64,000 nucleotides of DNA from Novosphingobium percolationis (GTDB taxonomy: Bacteria; Pseudomonadota; Alphaproteobacteria; Sphingomonadales; Sphingomonadaceae): NCBI RefSeq assembly GCF_020179425.1, contig NZ_JAILYM010000003.1, positions 1 to 64,000 of the forward strand, in the 5' to 3' direction. A model generated the notes under the pieces. That model did not search any database. It saw only the letters and a list, made by a program, of their open reading frames with translations, and was not told the DNA's origin. The position numbers were made by a program, and so were the translations under genes. Positions 8,501 through 15,548 of the stretch are shown here, piece by piece (positions within the stretch are counted from its first letter, which is position 1; each line of letters opens with the position of its first letter).

Positions 8501-8824
8501 GGCCAGGCGCAACGTAGCACGCACTGGCGTAGCGCAGTGCCGGAACTCTTCAAGCATCTTCGTCGCCGCGAGGACAGCCGCCGGGCAAAGCTCGCGGCTG
8601 CCGGGATTGACCACGTTTCGCGTTTCGAGCGCGGTGATCTTCGCGGCTTGCGCGATCTAGCCAAACAGGCGAAGCTTCTACTTCCGGAACTGAAGGTCTT
8701 TATCGTCCAGCCAGGGTTGTCCAAAAAGGCTTTGGTAAACCGACAGCTTGATTTACTCGGGGCGACCGAACTCTATCTGATGGACACAGCAGCGATTCCA
8801 TTGGGTGTAATAGCGAGTGAGTAA
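5516..8824 (+). CDS. Large SF2 (DEAH) helicase with C-terminal PD-(D/E)XK-like nuclease domain
   Basis: The product has 1102 residues. The ATG at 5516 is chosen over an upstream TTG because GGGAG lies 9 bases before it. Helicase motifs are clear: MPTGTGKT at 171-178, DEAH at 282-285, TATPF at 308-312, DMLGEGFD at 435-442 and QFTGRFTR at 463-470. A long middle region of about 470 residues has no motif I recognise. Near the C terminus, an aspartate (D958) in AADIVCIG and HCK (H975, K977) are spaced like a PD-(D/E)XK nuclease with His in place of Glu. The PSAGARVDDLYAVCGQA segment that follows also looks family-specific. The layout resembles type III restriction helicases and single-gene phage-defence helicases. 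No methylase partner is adjacent. The function is inferred, not shown. Confidence 0.8.
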   Translation: MPAGTYRAFKLPASYSIEGRVHKNAVKQLKRAAIHKEFAVGSKAIKRSSYTVLHPDEGAPILIADRRLTVTDEPIDVFRCRNWDAFVGGSSELEGEWLMPAPARFELLSPIQAIEARDAVLNGWRGAFEFREERRDGDRVIETGLRPPQIGALFGVLSHWKTSSLPATVVMPTGTGKTETMLALLARERLSRLLVIVPTGALRDQIGDKFVSMGLLKQLGALREDAPLPIVALLEHKPKTAEEVDAIFMGCNVVVTTMAVAGQSTEAVQRRMAELCSHLFIDEAHHISARTWEAFRGHFADRPVVQFTATPFRNDGKHVDGKVVFNYPLRKAQAEGYFKEIRFAPVDELDQVEADQAIAMAAIAQLASDAAAGFNHLVMARCSDIKRAEQVHAYYAALAPEHAPLLLHNGIPAGEARDGLARLRRGEARIVVCVDMLGEGFDLPELKIAAIHDPHKSLAITLQFTGRFTRFRSDLGEATMIANIADPGVGEALQDLYAEDADWNVLLRDLSEGANTRQARRSDFIDAFQDAPDVVSLRNIFPKMSAVVFRTGTRRWRPDRAIAAMGSTEIYAGPTVNERNKVLLFITREHDAVSWGDVRDIRNTEWHLYLVHWDEGQGLLYINSSNNSSMHEDLAKAVAGDDAAILKGELVFRSLHNVNRLVLTNLGLSDVINDRLRFSLHVGPDITDALPEAMRTNKRKSNLFAHGYEDGARVTIGCSQKGRVWSMMTAEDLSSWVEWCHAVGAKLRDDTISTRDVFTNVILPVEISERPALIPLLIDWPEEFLKRAEDAIKVTIDGESVLFFDVELQVLDFTTDTPIRFRVVTSNKIADYIVRFAPDGVSYEPQGAFAADITIGRTTRSLGDWFRREPPAIRFDNGGYLEGTELFVPPIGAARKPFDRDRIVEWDWAGVDFSKESQRVEKRPDSIQRRVLDRLLATTTEDEFPIIFDDDDAGEAADIVCIGVRDGRLVIHLYHCKFAGSPSAGARVDDLYAVCGQAQRSTHWRSAVPELFKHLRRREDSRRAKLAAAGIDHVSRFERGDLRGLRDLAKQAKLLLPELKVFIVQPGLSKKALVNRQLDLLGATELYLMDTAAIPLGVIASE

Positions 8825-9153
8825 CTTCCGCTTACCCCATACTCCTGGGCCGGATGGGTGACAGACGCAACGTTCTCCGAGCGGCTCCTCAGGTTCGGGC
8901 CGCGCTTGGTAACGCTGCTTTGCTGGGAACTGTTGGCTTTGTAGGACTAAGTAAGCGACGGCTTGCTGCCTCATCATACCTGAAACCGGACAGGCATGAA
9001 CCTCCCATTCTCGCTCATATCCTCGAGTGCCGCCACCGGTGCTACCCAGTCGGCAGTGTCCGGATCTGACAAACGCTGACGTTGGGAAGCATCGTATGAA
9101 ACGGCAGGGAAGTACCCGTTCCAGCTAGACCCTACAGGTGTTTAAAATCCTCG
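8825..9153. other. Intergenic stretch without a convincing gene
   Basis: This lies between the 3' end of the helicase gene and the 3' end of the integrase gene. A short open frame of about 71 codons exists, but it has no ribosome-binding site, no family resemblance and an unlikely composition. No clear terminator hairpin or repeat is seen. Confidence 0.5.
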
Positions 9154-10380
9154 TCAGGCTCTTCCCGCAAACGCGCCCTTGATGACCTTGCCGCCCTCTC
9201 GGATCGTATCGAGATAGTCGCTCCACCATTGCGCCATGCGGACGCGCTCATCCCAGTGTTTGCCGCGGTGATAGACGCCGCGAACGGCATTGCTGTCACC
9301 GTGGGCCAAACCGCGTTCAATCGCGTCTGGATTCCAGAGGCCGCTTTCGTTCAGCATGGTGGAGGCCGTAGCCCGAAGACCATGGGCGGTGACTTCGTCC
9401 TTCGTGAAGCCCATCCGCCGGAAAGCGGCATTCAGGGTGTTTTCGCTCATCGGACGGACGGAGGCGCGAGCTGACGGAAACACATACCCCTCGGTGCCGA
9501 CCATCTCGGCAAGTTCCTTGAGATACCCGACTACCTGCTTGGACAACGGCACGGCATGAGGGCGGCGCGCCTTCATCTTTCCCTCTGGGATGCGCCAGAC
9601 GCCTTCTTCGAGGTCGATCTCTTTCCAATCGGCATGCCGCAGCTCGCCAGGGCGTACAAAGACATGGGGGGCGATAAGCAAGGCGTACCGGGTAATGAAA
9701 TTGCCAGTGTAGTCCTGGATCGCACGGAGCAGCCCACCAAGATCCTTGGGCTCAAGGATCGCTGCATAGTGCTTTGCCTTGGGCGTTATCAGCGCCCCGC
9801 GGAGCATCGCCGTCGGGTCGCCTTTGCAGCGCGTCGTGGCAACCCCATAGCGAAACACGCGGCTGGCAAAGGATCGGGTCTTTTTGGCGGTCTCGTGCTT
9901 GCCCTTCGCTTCGAGGCGCTTGAGGGGAGCCAGCACCTCGAACGGCTCAATCTCGTCGATCGGACGGCTGCCGATGGCATCCGTCAGCTGGTCGAGGAAA
10001 AAGTTGGCCTTGATGATGGTCGCATCCGCCCGACCGTTCTGCACCATCATCTCATCAATGTACTCGCGGGCCACCGCCTCGAATGTCTGGGCAGAAAGGA
10101 ATTCCGAACGGATCTTCTGCTTGCGCTTCTCCATCGCCGGGTCACCGCCCGCCGCGACTTTAACCCGCGCCTCATAAGCCGCTTGGCGTGCGTCCTTGAT
10201 ATTAATTTCGGGATAGGAGCCGATCGAGAGCTTCTTTTCAACGGTGCCGATTCGATAGCGGAATCGCCAGAGTTTTCCGCCCGATGGGGACACCTCGATG
10301 TACAATCCGCGGTCGTCGGCGACCTTGTACGGTTTGTCCTTTGGCTTGAGTGCGCGAAGCCGGGTTTCGGTCAGAGGCAT
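9154..10380 (-). CDS. Tyrosine-type site-specific integrase (P4/DUF4102 family)
   Basis: The product has 408 residues, the usual length for this family. The ATG at 10380 follows AAAGG by about 8 bases. A longer frame upstream reads back through the tRNA-proximal sequence and is rejected. The N terminus (LTETRLRALKPKDKPYKV, then DRGLYIEV) is the arm-binding DUF4102 domain. The catalytic domain shows Arg in RPGELR, HGLR (H-x-x-R box), LAHGD and the tyrosine in GVYHR. Such enzymes integrate islands into tRNA 3' ends. The start codon lies 167 bases from the 3' end of tRNA-Leu(CAG), the typical arrangement. It should catalyse integration and excision of the segment to its left, recombining at that tRNA. 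Confidence 0.92.
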   Translation of the reverse strand: MPLTETRLRALKPKDKPYKVADDRGLYIEVSPSGGKLWRFRYRIGTVEKKLSIGSYPEINIKDARQAAYEARVKVAAGGDPAMEKRKQKIRSEFLSAQTFEAVAREYIDEMMVQNGRADATIIKANFFLDQLTDAIGSRPIDEIEPFEVLAPLKRLEAKGKHETAKKTRSFASRVFRYGVATTRCKGDPTAMLRGALITPKAKHYAAILEPKDLGGLLRAIQDYTGNFITRYALLIAPHVFVRPGELRHADWKEIDLEEGVWRIPEGKMKARRPHAVPLSKQVVGYLKELAEMVGTEGYVFPSARASVRPMSENTLNAAFRRMGFTKDEVTAHGLRATASTMLNESGLWNPDAIERGLAHGDSNAVRGVYHRGKHWDERVRMAQWWSDYLDTIREGGKVIKGAFAGRA

Positions 10381-10526
10381 GGGCGGGCCTTTTCCCAATG
10401 TGGTTTTCGCAAAGGCCCGTAAAAGGCCCGCAAAAATGTGCGGAACCCCCGAGAAAAGGCGGGACGATCCGGCACGATCCAAGGGCCAATTCCCTTGGAT
10501 TTCTGCGGGTTTAATACACTTGCTGG

Positions 10527-10543
10527 GTTCTTCTGAGAAGAAC
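10527..10543. repeat. Perfect 8-1-8 palindrome beside the tRNA 3' end (attachment region)
   Basis: GTTCTTCT, one base, AGAAGAAC. It begins four bases beyond the encoded CCA of tRNA-Leu. It may be the tRNA terminator stem, although no T-run follows, or an integrase or excisionase binding site at the island boundary. Confidence 0.55.
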
Positions 10544-10546
10544 AAA

Positions 10547-10633
10547 TGGTGCCCAGAAGAGGACTCGAACCTCCACGCCGTTTCCAGCGCCGCCACCTGA
10601 AGACGGTGCGTCTACCAATTCCGCCATCTGGGC
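10547..10633 (-). tRNA. tRNA-Leu (anticodon CAG)
   Basis: The gene has 87 bases including an encoded CCA (reverse complement of TGG at 10547-10549). The acceptor stem GCCCAGA pairs with TCTGGGC. The anticodon loop TTCAGGT gives CAG. A long variable arm and the TTCGAGTCC T-loop region are typical of a class II leucine tRNA. Its 3' end is the integration site of the adjacent island. The 3' half is intact, as expected when integration regenerates the gene. Confidence 0.95.
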
Positions 10634-10846
10634 ACGGAGGCGAAGGGCTGAAGCGCCGTTTCGCCGGGTAGGAGGGCGCCTCTAGTGGACGCTTGGCGGG
10701 GTGTCAACACGGGTTTGCCAACAAACTTGCACTCTTTTTCTTCGGCATTGAATGGCACGGGGGAGCGTGCCAAAGGCGGCAGTTGGAAAAGCCGCTTGCG
10801 GGGCACCTCGCGCGGCTCTCGTGGCAACTTTTGCGGATTGAGGCAT

Positions 10847-11812
10847 ATGGGCAAGGGCAGGACGCGCGATCTCGAAGGACGGCTGGTCGCGCTGATCGGC
10901 GGCAGCGGCTTCTTCGGCACCCATCTGGCGCAGGAACTGCTGGCGCGCGGCGCGCGGCTGCGCGTGTGCAGCCGCCATCCCGAGCGGTCCTTCCGCGTCA
11001 AGCCGCTGGGCGGCCTGGGCCAGGTGCAGACGGTCGCCGTCGATGTGACCAAGCCGCATACGCTGGCCGTGGCGCTGACGGGCGTCGATGCCGTAGTCAA
11101 TCTGGTCGGCGCGTTCGGCGGCAATCTCGATGACGTGCAGGGCAAGGGCCTGCGCCGTCTGGGCGAAGCCGCCACGGCAGCGGGCGTGCGCGCGCTGGTG
11201 CACATTTCCGCGATCGGCGCGGATGCCGATTCGGACGTGGCCTATGCGCGGACCAAGGCCGAGGGCGAAGCCGCGCTGCTGGCGGCTTATCCCGCCGCCA
11301 CGATCCTGCGTCCGTCGATCCTGTTTGGCGAGGACGACAAGTTCATCAATATGTTCGCAGGCCTGATCGCGCGCCTGCCGGTGCTGCCGGTGTTTGCGCC
11401 CGACGCCAAGTTCCAGCCGCTGTTCGTCGATGATGCTGCCGAAGCGGTGGGTAACGTGCTGGCCGCGCCTGCCGTTCACGCGGGCGTGACGTACGAACTG
11501 GCCGGGCCGGAGCAGATCACCATGGGCGATCTCAACCGCCGCATCGCGCGTGCCGAAGGGCGTGAGCCGCTGCTGGTAGAACTGCCTGACGCCCTGTCCT
11601 CGGTGATCGCCACGGCCACGGGATGGCTGCCCGGCGCGCCGTTGACGCGCGACCAGTGGGCGTTGCTGCAGAAGGGCAATGTCGCCAGCGGTGCGCTGCC
11701 GGGTCTGGCGGCGCTGGGCGTCCACGCAAGGCCGCTCGACCTGTTCCTGGAGCGCTGGATGGTGCGTTACCGCAAGTACGGCCGGTTCGGCGCGAAGACG
11801 CGGTTGGCCTGA
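10847..11812 (+). CDS. Complex I NDUFA9-subunit family protein (atypical SDR)
   Basis: The product has 321 residues. The ATG at 10847 has a short AGG just upstream, and the longer open frame ahead of it has no family resemblance. The N terminus carries the NAD(P)-binding fingerprint GGSGFFGTHLA. Later segments such as NLVGAFGG, HISAIGAD and ILRPSILFGEDD are typical of the NDUFA9-like branch of extended/atypical SDRs, which lack the usual active-site tyrosine chemistry. In alphaproteobacteria these proteins resemble a mitochondrial complex I accessory subunit, possibly acting in assembly or quinone-related metabolism. It is the first chromosomal protein gene beyond the island and tRNA-Leu. Confidence 0.85.
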   Translation: MGKGRTRDLEGRLVALIGGSGFFGTHLAQELLARGARLRVCSRHPERSFRVKPLGGLGQVQTVAVDVTKPHTLAVALTGVDAVVNLVGAFGGNLDDVQGKGLRRLGEAATAAGVRALVHISAIGADADSDVAYARTKAEGEAALLAAYPAATILRPSILFGEDDKFINMFAGLIARLPVLPVFAPDAKFQPLFVDDAAEAVGNVLAAPAVHAGVTYELAGPEQITMGDLNRRIARAEGREPLLVELPDALSSVIATATGWLPGAPLTRDQWALLQKGNVASGALPGLAALGVHARPLDLFLERWMVRYRKYGRFGAKTRLA

Positions 11813-11875
11813 GTCGAGACCAGACCATTGGGCATGGTGCAGGGATGGGTAATCCCCGCATGCCGCTCCCTGTCT

Positions 11876-12547
11876 TCAGGCGTTCACGTCCGCATAGTGC
11901 GAGGGCGGGTGGATCACGTCCATCCGTTCCGAAAGTAGCGGTCGAAAGCTGGGGCGGCTCTTGAACACAGAGTACCACCCTCTTGCCTGTTCGTGCTGCG
12001 ACCAGTCGATGCCGCCGAGGTAATCGGCCACCGAGATTTGCGCGGCGGCGGTGAGGTCGGCGAGGCTCATGGTCGATCCGGCCAGCCAGGGGCGGTGGTC
12101 GATCAGGTAGTCGATGTAGTCGAGGTGCAGGTTGGCCATGCGCATCGCTTCGCGCAGGATCCGCGAATCGGGCGACTGGCGATAGACCAGCCGCTTCTTC
12201 ATCCGCTCCTCGAGCAGCGGGTGAGTCACATCGGCGAAGAAGTTTTCCTCGAACAGCGCGATCAGGCGGCGGATTTCGGCGCGGTTGGTGGCCGTGCCGT
12301 TGATCATCGGCGCCTTGTCGACCGTCTCCTCGAAATATTCGCAGATCGCGCGGCTGTCGACGAGCGTGATCTGGCGTTCGGGGTTGTGGATGACGGGCGT
12401 GCGCAGTGCGGGGTTGAGGTTCTGGAACTCGTCGCGATGTTCCCACGGGTTTTCGCGGATGAGATCGTAGGCGATGCCCTTTTCCGACAGCAGCAGGCGC
12501 ACCTTGCGCGAGAAGGGGCAGAGGGGGAACTGATAGAGTTGCCACAT
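11876..12547 (-). CDS. Glutathione S-transferase family protein
   Basis: The product has 223 residues. The N-terminal thioredoxin-like domain starts with LYQFPLCPFSRKVR, giving a CPFS motif like that of omega/beta-type GSTs. It continues with the cis-proline region TPVIHN and the glutathione-contact motif DSRAICEYFEE. The C-terminal half is the helical GST domain (YLIDHRPWLAGSTMSLADL). It is probably a cytoplasmic glutathione-dependent transferase or thiol reductase, with unknown substrate. It is convergent with the NDUFA9-like gene and divergent from the RNA helicase gene, with 228 bases of shared upstream sequence. Confidence 0.88.
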   Translation of the reverse strand: MWQLYQFPLCPFSRKVRLLLSEKGIAYDLIRENPWEHRDEFQNLNPALRTPVIHNPERQITLVDSRAICEYFEETVDKAPMINGTATNRAEIRRLIALFEENFFADVTHPLLEERMKKRLVYRQSPDSRILREAMRMANLHLDYIDYLIDHRPWLAGSTMSLADLTAAAQISVADYLGGIDWSQHEQARGWYSVFKSRPSFRPLLSERMDVIHPPSHYADVNA

Positions 12548-12775
12548 GATTCCCGGTCAATGGACGAGGCGGGCGGGCCAAGTCCAGCGCCAAGTCCACT
12601 ATTGGCACGCGGCGAGCGTGCAAAAAAAGCGCAAGCCAAGGGAGCGAGTTTGCTGTAGGGGCCGCCGCAACGATTGCCCCGGCGTGTGCGCAAAGGGCAT
12701 CAAGGCCGCGGTGGGAGCGGCATTTTCGACAACTGGAAACGACCGGGCCGCACACCCGCTCCATAGGCAATTGAT

Positions 12776-14527
12776 ATGACATTCGAAGGACTTTCCCCTG
12801 CGCTCGACCGGGCGCTCACGGGCCATGGCTATTCCGCGCTGACTCCGGTTCAGGCTGCGGTGATCGAAGACGTGGCCAAGGGCCGCGACCTGATTGTTTC
12901 GGCGCAGACCGGTTCAGGCAAGACGGTGGCGTTCGGCCTCGCCATGGCGAACGAGCTGTTGAGCGAAGATGGCGCCTTGCCGCAGGCTGGCGCGCCGCTG
13001 GCTCTGGTGATCGCGCCGACGCGCGAACTGGCGCTTCAGGTCAGCCGCGAACTCGCCTGGCTATATGCCGAAACCGGCGCGCGCATCGCGACCTGCGTTG
13101 GCGGCATGGACCCGATGCGCGAACGGCGCACGCTGAACTTCGGCGCGCACATCGTCGTGGGCACGCCTGGCCGCCTGCGCGACCATATCGAGCGCGGCGC
13201 TCTGGACCTCGGTTCGTTGCGCGCGGTCGTGCTCGATGAAGCCGACGAAATGCTCGACATGGGCTTCCGCGAGGATCTGGAAGAACTGCTCGATGCGACC
13301 CCCCAGGGCCGCCGCACGCTGCTGTTCTCGGCCACGATGCCCAAGCCCATCGAGATGCTGGCGAGCCGCTACACCAACGAAGCGCTGCGCATCTCGACCA
13401 TGAACGCCGCGCGCGGGCATGGCGACATCGCCTATCAGGCGGTGACGGTCGCCCCTGCGGACATCGAGCACGCCGTGGTCAACCTGCTGCGCCTGCACGA
13501 AGCGGAAACCGCGATCCTGTTCTGCGCCACGCGCGACAACGTGAAGCGCCTCCACGCGCTGCTGGTCGAGCGCGGCTTCGCCGCCGTGGCGCTGTCGGGC
13601 GAACACAGCCAGTCGGAGCGCAACAATGCGTTACAGGCGTTGCGCGATCGCCGCGCCCGCGTCTGCGTGGCGACCGACGTTGCCGCGCGCGGCATCGATC
13701 TGCCCTCGCTCAGCCTCGTCGTCCACGTGGAGATTCCGCGCGATGCCGAAACCTTGCAGCACCGTTCGGGCCGTACGGGCCGCGCGGGCAAGAAGGGCAC
13801 TGCCGTCATCATCGTGCCGTTCCCGCGCCGTCGCCGCGTGGAAATGATGCTGCGCGGCGCGCGCATCGAAGCCGCTTGGATCGATGCGCCGGGGCCGGAG
13901 GCAATCCGCGCCGCTGATCGCGAGCGCCTGCTGGCGGCACTACTCCAGCCGGTCGAGCAGGACGAGGCCGACATGGCGATCGTGCAGGAATTGCTGGCGC
14001 ACAAGAGCGCCGAGGAACTGGCCGTGGCGCTCGTCCGCGCGCATTCCGCAGCGCTGCCGCAGCCCGAAGAGCTGATCGGCAACAGCCCCGAAGCACGCGA
14101 GGACCGCAAGCGTCCCGGCTTCGAGGACGTGGTGTGGTTCCGGCTCGACGTGGGCCGCCGCCAGAACGCCGATCCGCGCTGGCTGCTGCCGCTGCTGTGC
14201 CGTCGTGGCCACGTGACGCGCGGCGAGATCGGCGCGATCCGCATTTCGGCGAACGAGACCTTCGTGCAGATCCCGCGGGCGGCGGCGGATCGTTTCGCCC
14301 ATGCCGTGGTGCGCACCGCAGGCGTCGACGGCGACGATGAGAGCGGGATCACCATCGAGCATTCGCCCCAGCCCCCGCGCGAAATGGCGCGCGACAACCG
14401 CCGTACGGGGCCTGGCCCCCGGGGCGACCGGCCGCATGGTGGCGATCGGCCCTATGGCGGCGACCGTCCCAACAGCGGCGCGCCGTTCCGCAAGAAGGTC
14501 TACAAGGCCAAGCGTTTCGAAGGCTGA
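12776..14527 (+). CDS. DEAD-box RNA helicase with DbpA-type RNA-binding domain
   Basis: The product has 583 residues. It has a Q motif region (TPVQAAVI), P-loop AQTGSGKT at 43-50, DEAD at 154-157, SAT at 185-187 and the HRSGRTGRAG motif VI. After the helicase core, a DbpA/CsdA-type RNA-binding domain is visible around residues 470-540 (DVVWFRLDVGRR, then VQIPRAAADRF). A basic low-complexity tail with GDRPxGGDRP repeats closes the protein. The layout matches the DeaD/CsdA group, which remodels structured RNA during ribosome assembly and cold adaptation. A terminator hairpin lies 38 bases after the stop, so it is probably a single-gene transcript. Confidence 0.9.
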   Translation: MTFEGLSPALDRALTGHGYSALTPVQAAVIEDVAKGRDLIVSAQTGSGKTVAFGLAMANELLSEDGALPQAGAPLALVIAPTRELALQVSRELAWLYAETGARIATCVGGMDPMRERRTLNFGAHIVVGTPGRLRDHIERGALDLGSLRAVVLDEADEMLDMGFREDLEELLDATPQGRRTLLFSATMPKPIEMLASRYTNEALRISTMNAARGHGDIAYQAVTVAPADIEHAVVNLLRLHEAETAILFCATRDNVKRLHALLVERGFAAVALSGEHSQSERNNALQALRDRRARVCVATDVAARGIDLPSLSLVVHVEIPRDAETLQHRSGRTGRAGKKGTAVIIVPFPRRRRVEMMLRGARIEAAWIDAPGPEAIRAADRERLLAALLQPVEQDEADMAIVQELLAHKSAEELAVALVRAHSAALPQPEELIGNSPEAREDRKRPGFEDVVWFRLDVGRRQNADPRWLLPLLCRRGHVTRGEIGAIRISANETFVQIPRAAADRFAHAVVRTAGVDGDDESGITIEHSPQPPREMARDNRRTGPGPRGDRPHGGDRPYGGDRPNSGAPFRKKVYKAKRFEG

Positions 14528-14564
14528 CCGCGACGGGGCGGTCCGATCGAAGGGACTGGAGGAG

Positions 14565-14592
14565 GAACCGGCGCGCAGTCCGCCGGTTCTTT
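14565..14592 (+). terminator. Rho-independent terminator after the RNA helicase gene
   Basis: A perfect 9-base-pair stem (GAACCGGCG with CGCCGGTTC) has a 7-base loop and is followed by TTT. It lies 38 bases beyond the stop codon and ahead of the next gene in the same direction. Confidence 0.7.
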
Positions 14593-14627
14593 GACCATAC
14601 CCTTTCGCAACCTGGATACTTTCCGGC

Positions 14628-15548
14628 ATGGCCAGCAATCCCCGTGCGGACGCATCGCGCCCGCAACCCGTCGCCGCGCGCTTCGCGCGCTCGCAATTCC
14701 TCAACGATGCCTTTCAGCGACGATTGGCGCACTGGAACCGGGTGCGCCTTTCCCCTTCGCTGCCCGGCCCTGACTGGGCCGAGAGGCTTGACGACGACCA
14801 TGTCATGCTGCGTCTGGAAGGCGCATTTCTCGAAGAGTTGCGCGCCCACGTCGCGTGCGCAGCGGCAGCGGTGCCGACCGATCCCGACGGCTTCATTGCC
14901 TGGTTCGAAGGCCTGCTCGATCGCGGCCCGGGACAGGGCGATGCGCTGTTCCCGTGGATCGCGAACGAGGCCACCCGCGACCAGATTCGCTGGTTCCTCG
15001 AACAGGAAGCGGCGGGAGAGGCGGGTTTCGACGATCTCGTCGCGATGACGCAGGTCAAGCTCCCCACTCAGGCCAAGCTCGAACTCGCGCGCAACTACTG
15101 GGACGAGATGGGGCGCGGCAATGTGAAGGGCATGCACGGCCCGATGCTGAACGGTCTGGTGGCGACGCTCGACCTTGAACCCACGATCGAAACGACCGTG
15201 TGGGAAAGCCTTGCTCTTGCCAATGGCATGACAGCCATGGCCAGCAGCCGCCGCTATGCCTGGCACAGCATCGGTGCGCTGGGCGTGATCGAACTGACGG
15301 CGCCGGGCCGCTCTGCGTGCACCGCAGATGGCCTGCGCCGGATCGGCCTCAGTGAACGCGAACGGCGCTATTTCTCGCTTCACGCGGTACTCGACGTCAA
15401 GCACTCCGAGGACTGGAACCGCGAGGCTATCCGTCCGCTGGTGGAGGAAGATCCTCGCCGCGCCACGGCCATGGCCGAAGGCGCGCTGATCCGCCTGCGC
15501 TGCGGCGAGCGCTGCTTCGCCCGCTACCGCGCCACGCTTTGGGGCTAG
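14628..15548 (+). CDS. Iron-containing redox enzyme family protein (haem-oxygenase-like fold)
   Basis: The product has 306 residues, with no signal peptide. The pattern FEGLLDRG, ARNYWDEMGRGN with a following MHG, and HAVLDVKHSEDW supplies Glu/Asp/His residues. These are spaced like the diiron ligands of haem-oxygenase-like diiron oxidases. Some members of that superfamily act in fatty-acid or amino-acid oxidative chemistry, and the substrate here is unknown. Its stop codon overlaps that of the convergent tesB gene: the CTAG at 15545-15548 supplies TAG on both strands. It follows a terminator and so probably has its own promoter. Confidence 0.75.
   Translation: MASNPRADASRPQPVAARFARSQFLNDAFQRRLAHWNRVRLSPSLPGPDWAERLDDDHVMLRLEGAFLEELRAHVACAAAAVPTDPDGFIAWFEGLLDRGPGQGDALFPWIANEATRDQIRWFLEQEAAGEAGFDDLVAMTQVKLPTQAKLELARNYWDEMGRGNVKGMHGPMLNGLVATLDLEPTIETTVWESLALANGMTAMASSRRYAWHSIGALGVIELTAPGRSACTADGLRRIGLSERERRYFSLHAVLDVKHSEDWNREAIRPLVEEDPRRATAMAEGALIRLRCGERCFARYRATLWG

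Larger units (their letters stand above)
1..10546. mobile_element. Right-hand part of a genomic island integrated at tRNA-Leu(CAG)
   Basis: The segment starts outside the window and ends at the 3' end of tRNA-Leu(CAG). The grounds are a P4-type tyrosine integrase directly beside that tRNA end, cargo typical of integrative elements (strawberry-notch methylase/helicase, CHC2/Toprim protein, lytic transglycosylase, thermonuclease, large helicase), and base composition visibly richer in A+T around 4750-5500 than the housekeeping genes beyond 10850. No second copy of the tRNA 3' end is visible inside the segment, so the other att site should lie left of position 1. The right boundary is well supported. 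The left extent is unknown, and nested insertions are possible because the first gene looks interrupted near position 124. Confidence 0.75.

Noticed and set aside
8854..9069. Short open frame of 71 codons between helicase and integrase genes
   Set aside because: There is no ribosome-binding site, no hydrophobic or domain pattern, and the codon use is unlike its neighbours.
9556..10422. Plus-strand open frame opposite the integrase gene
   Set aside because: The integrase motifs are unmistakable on the minus strand.
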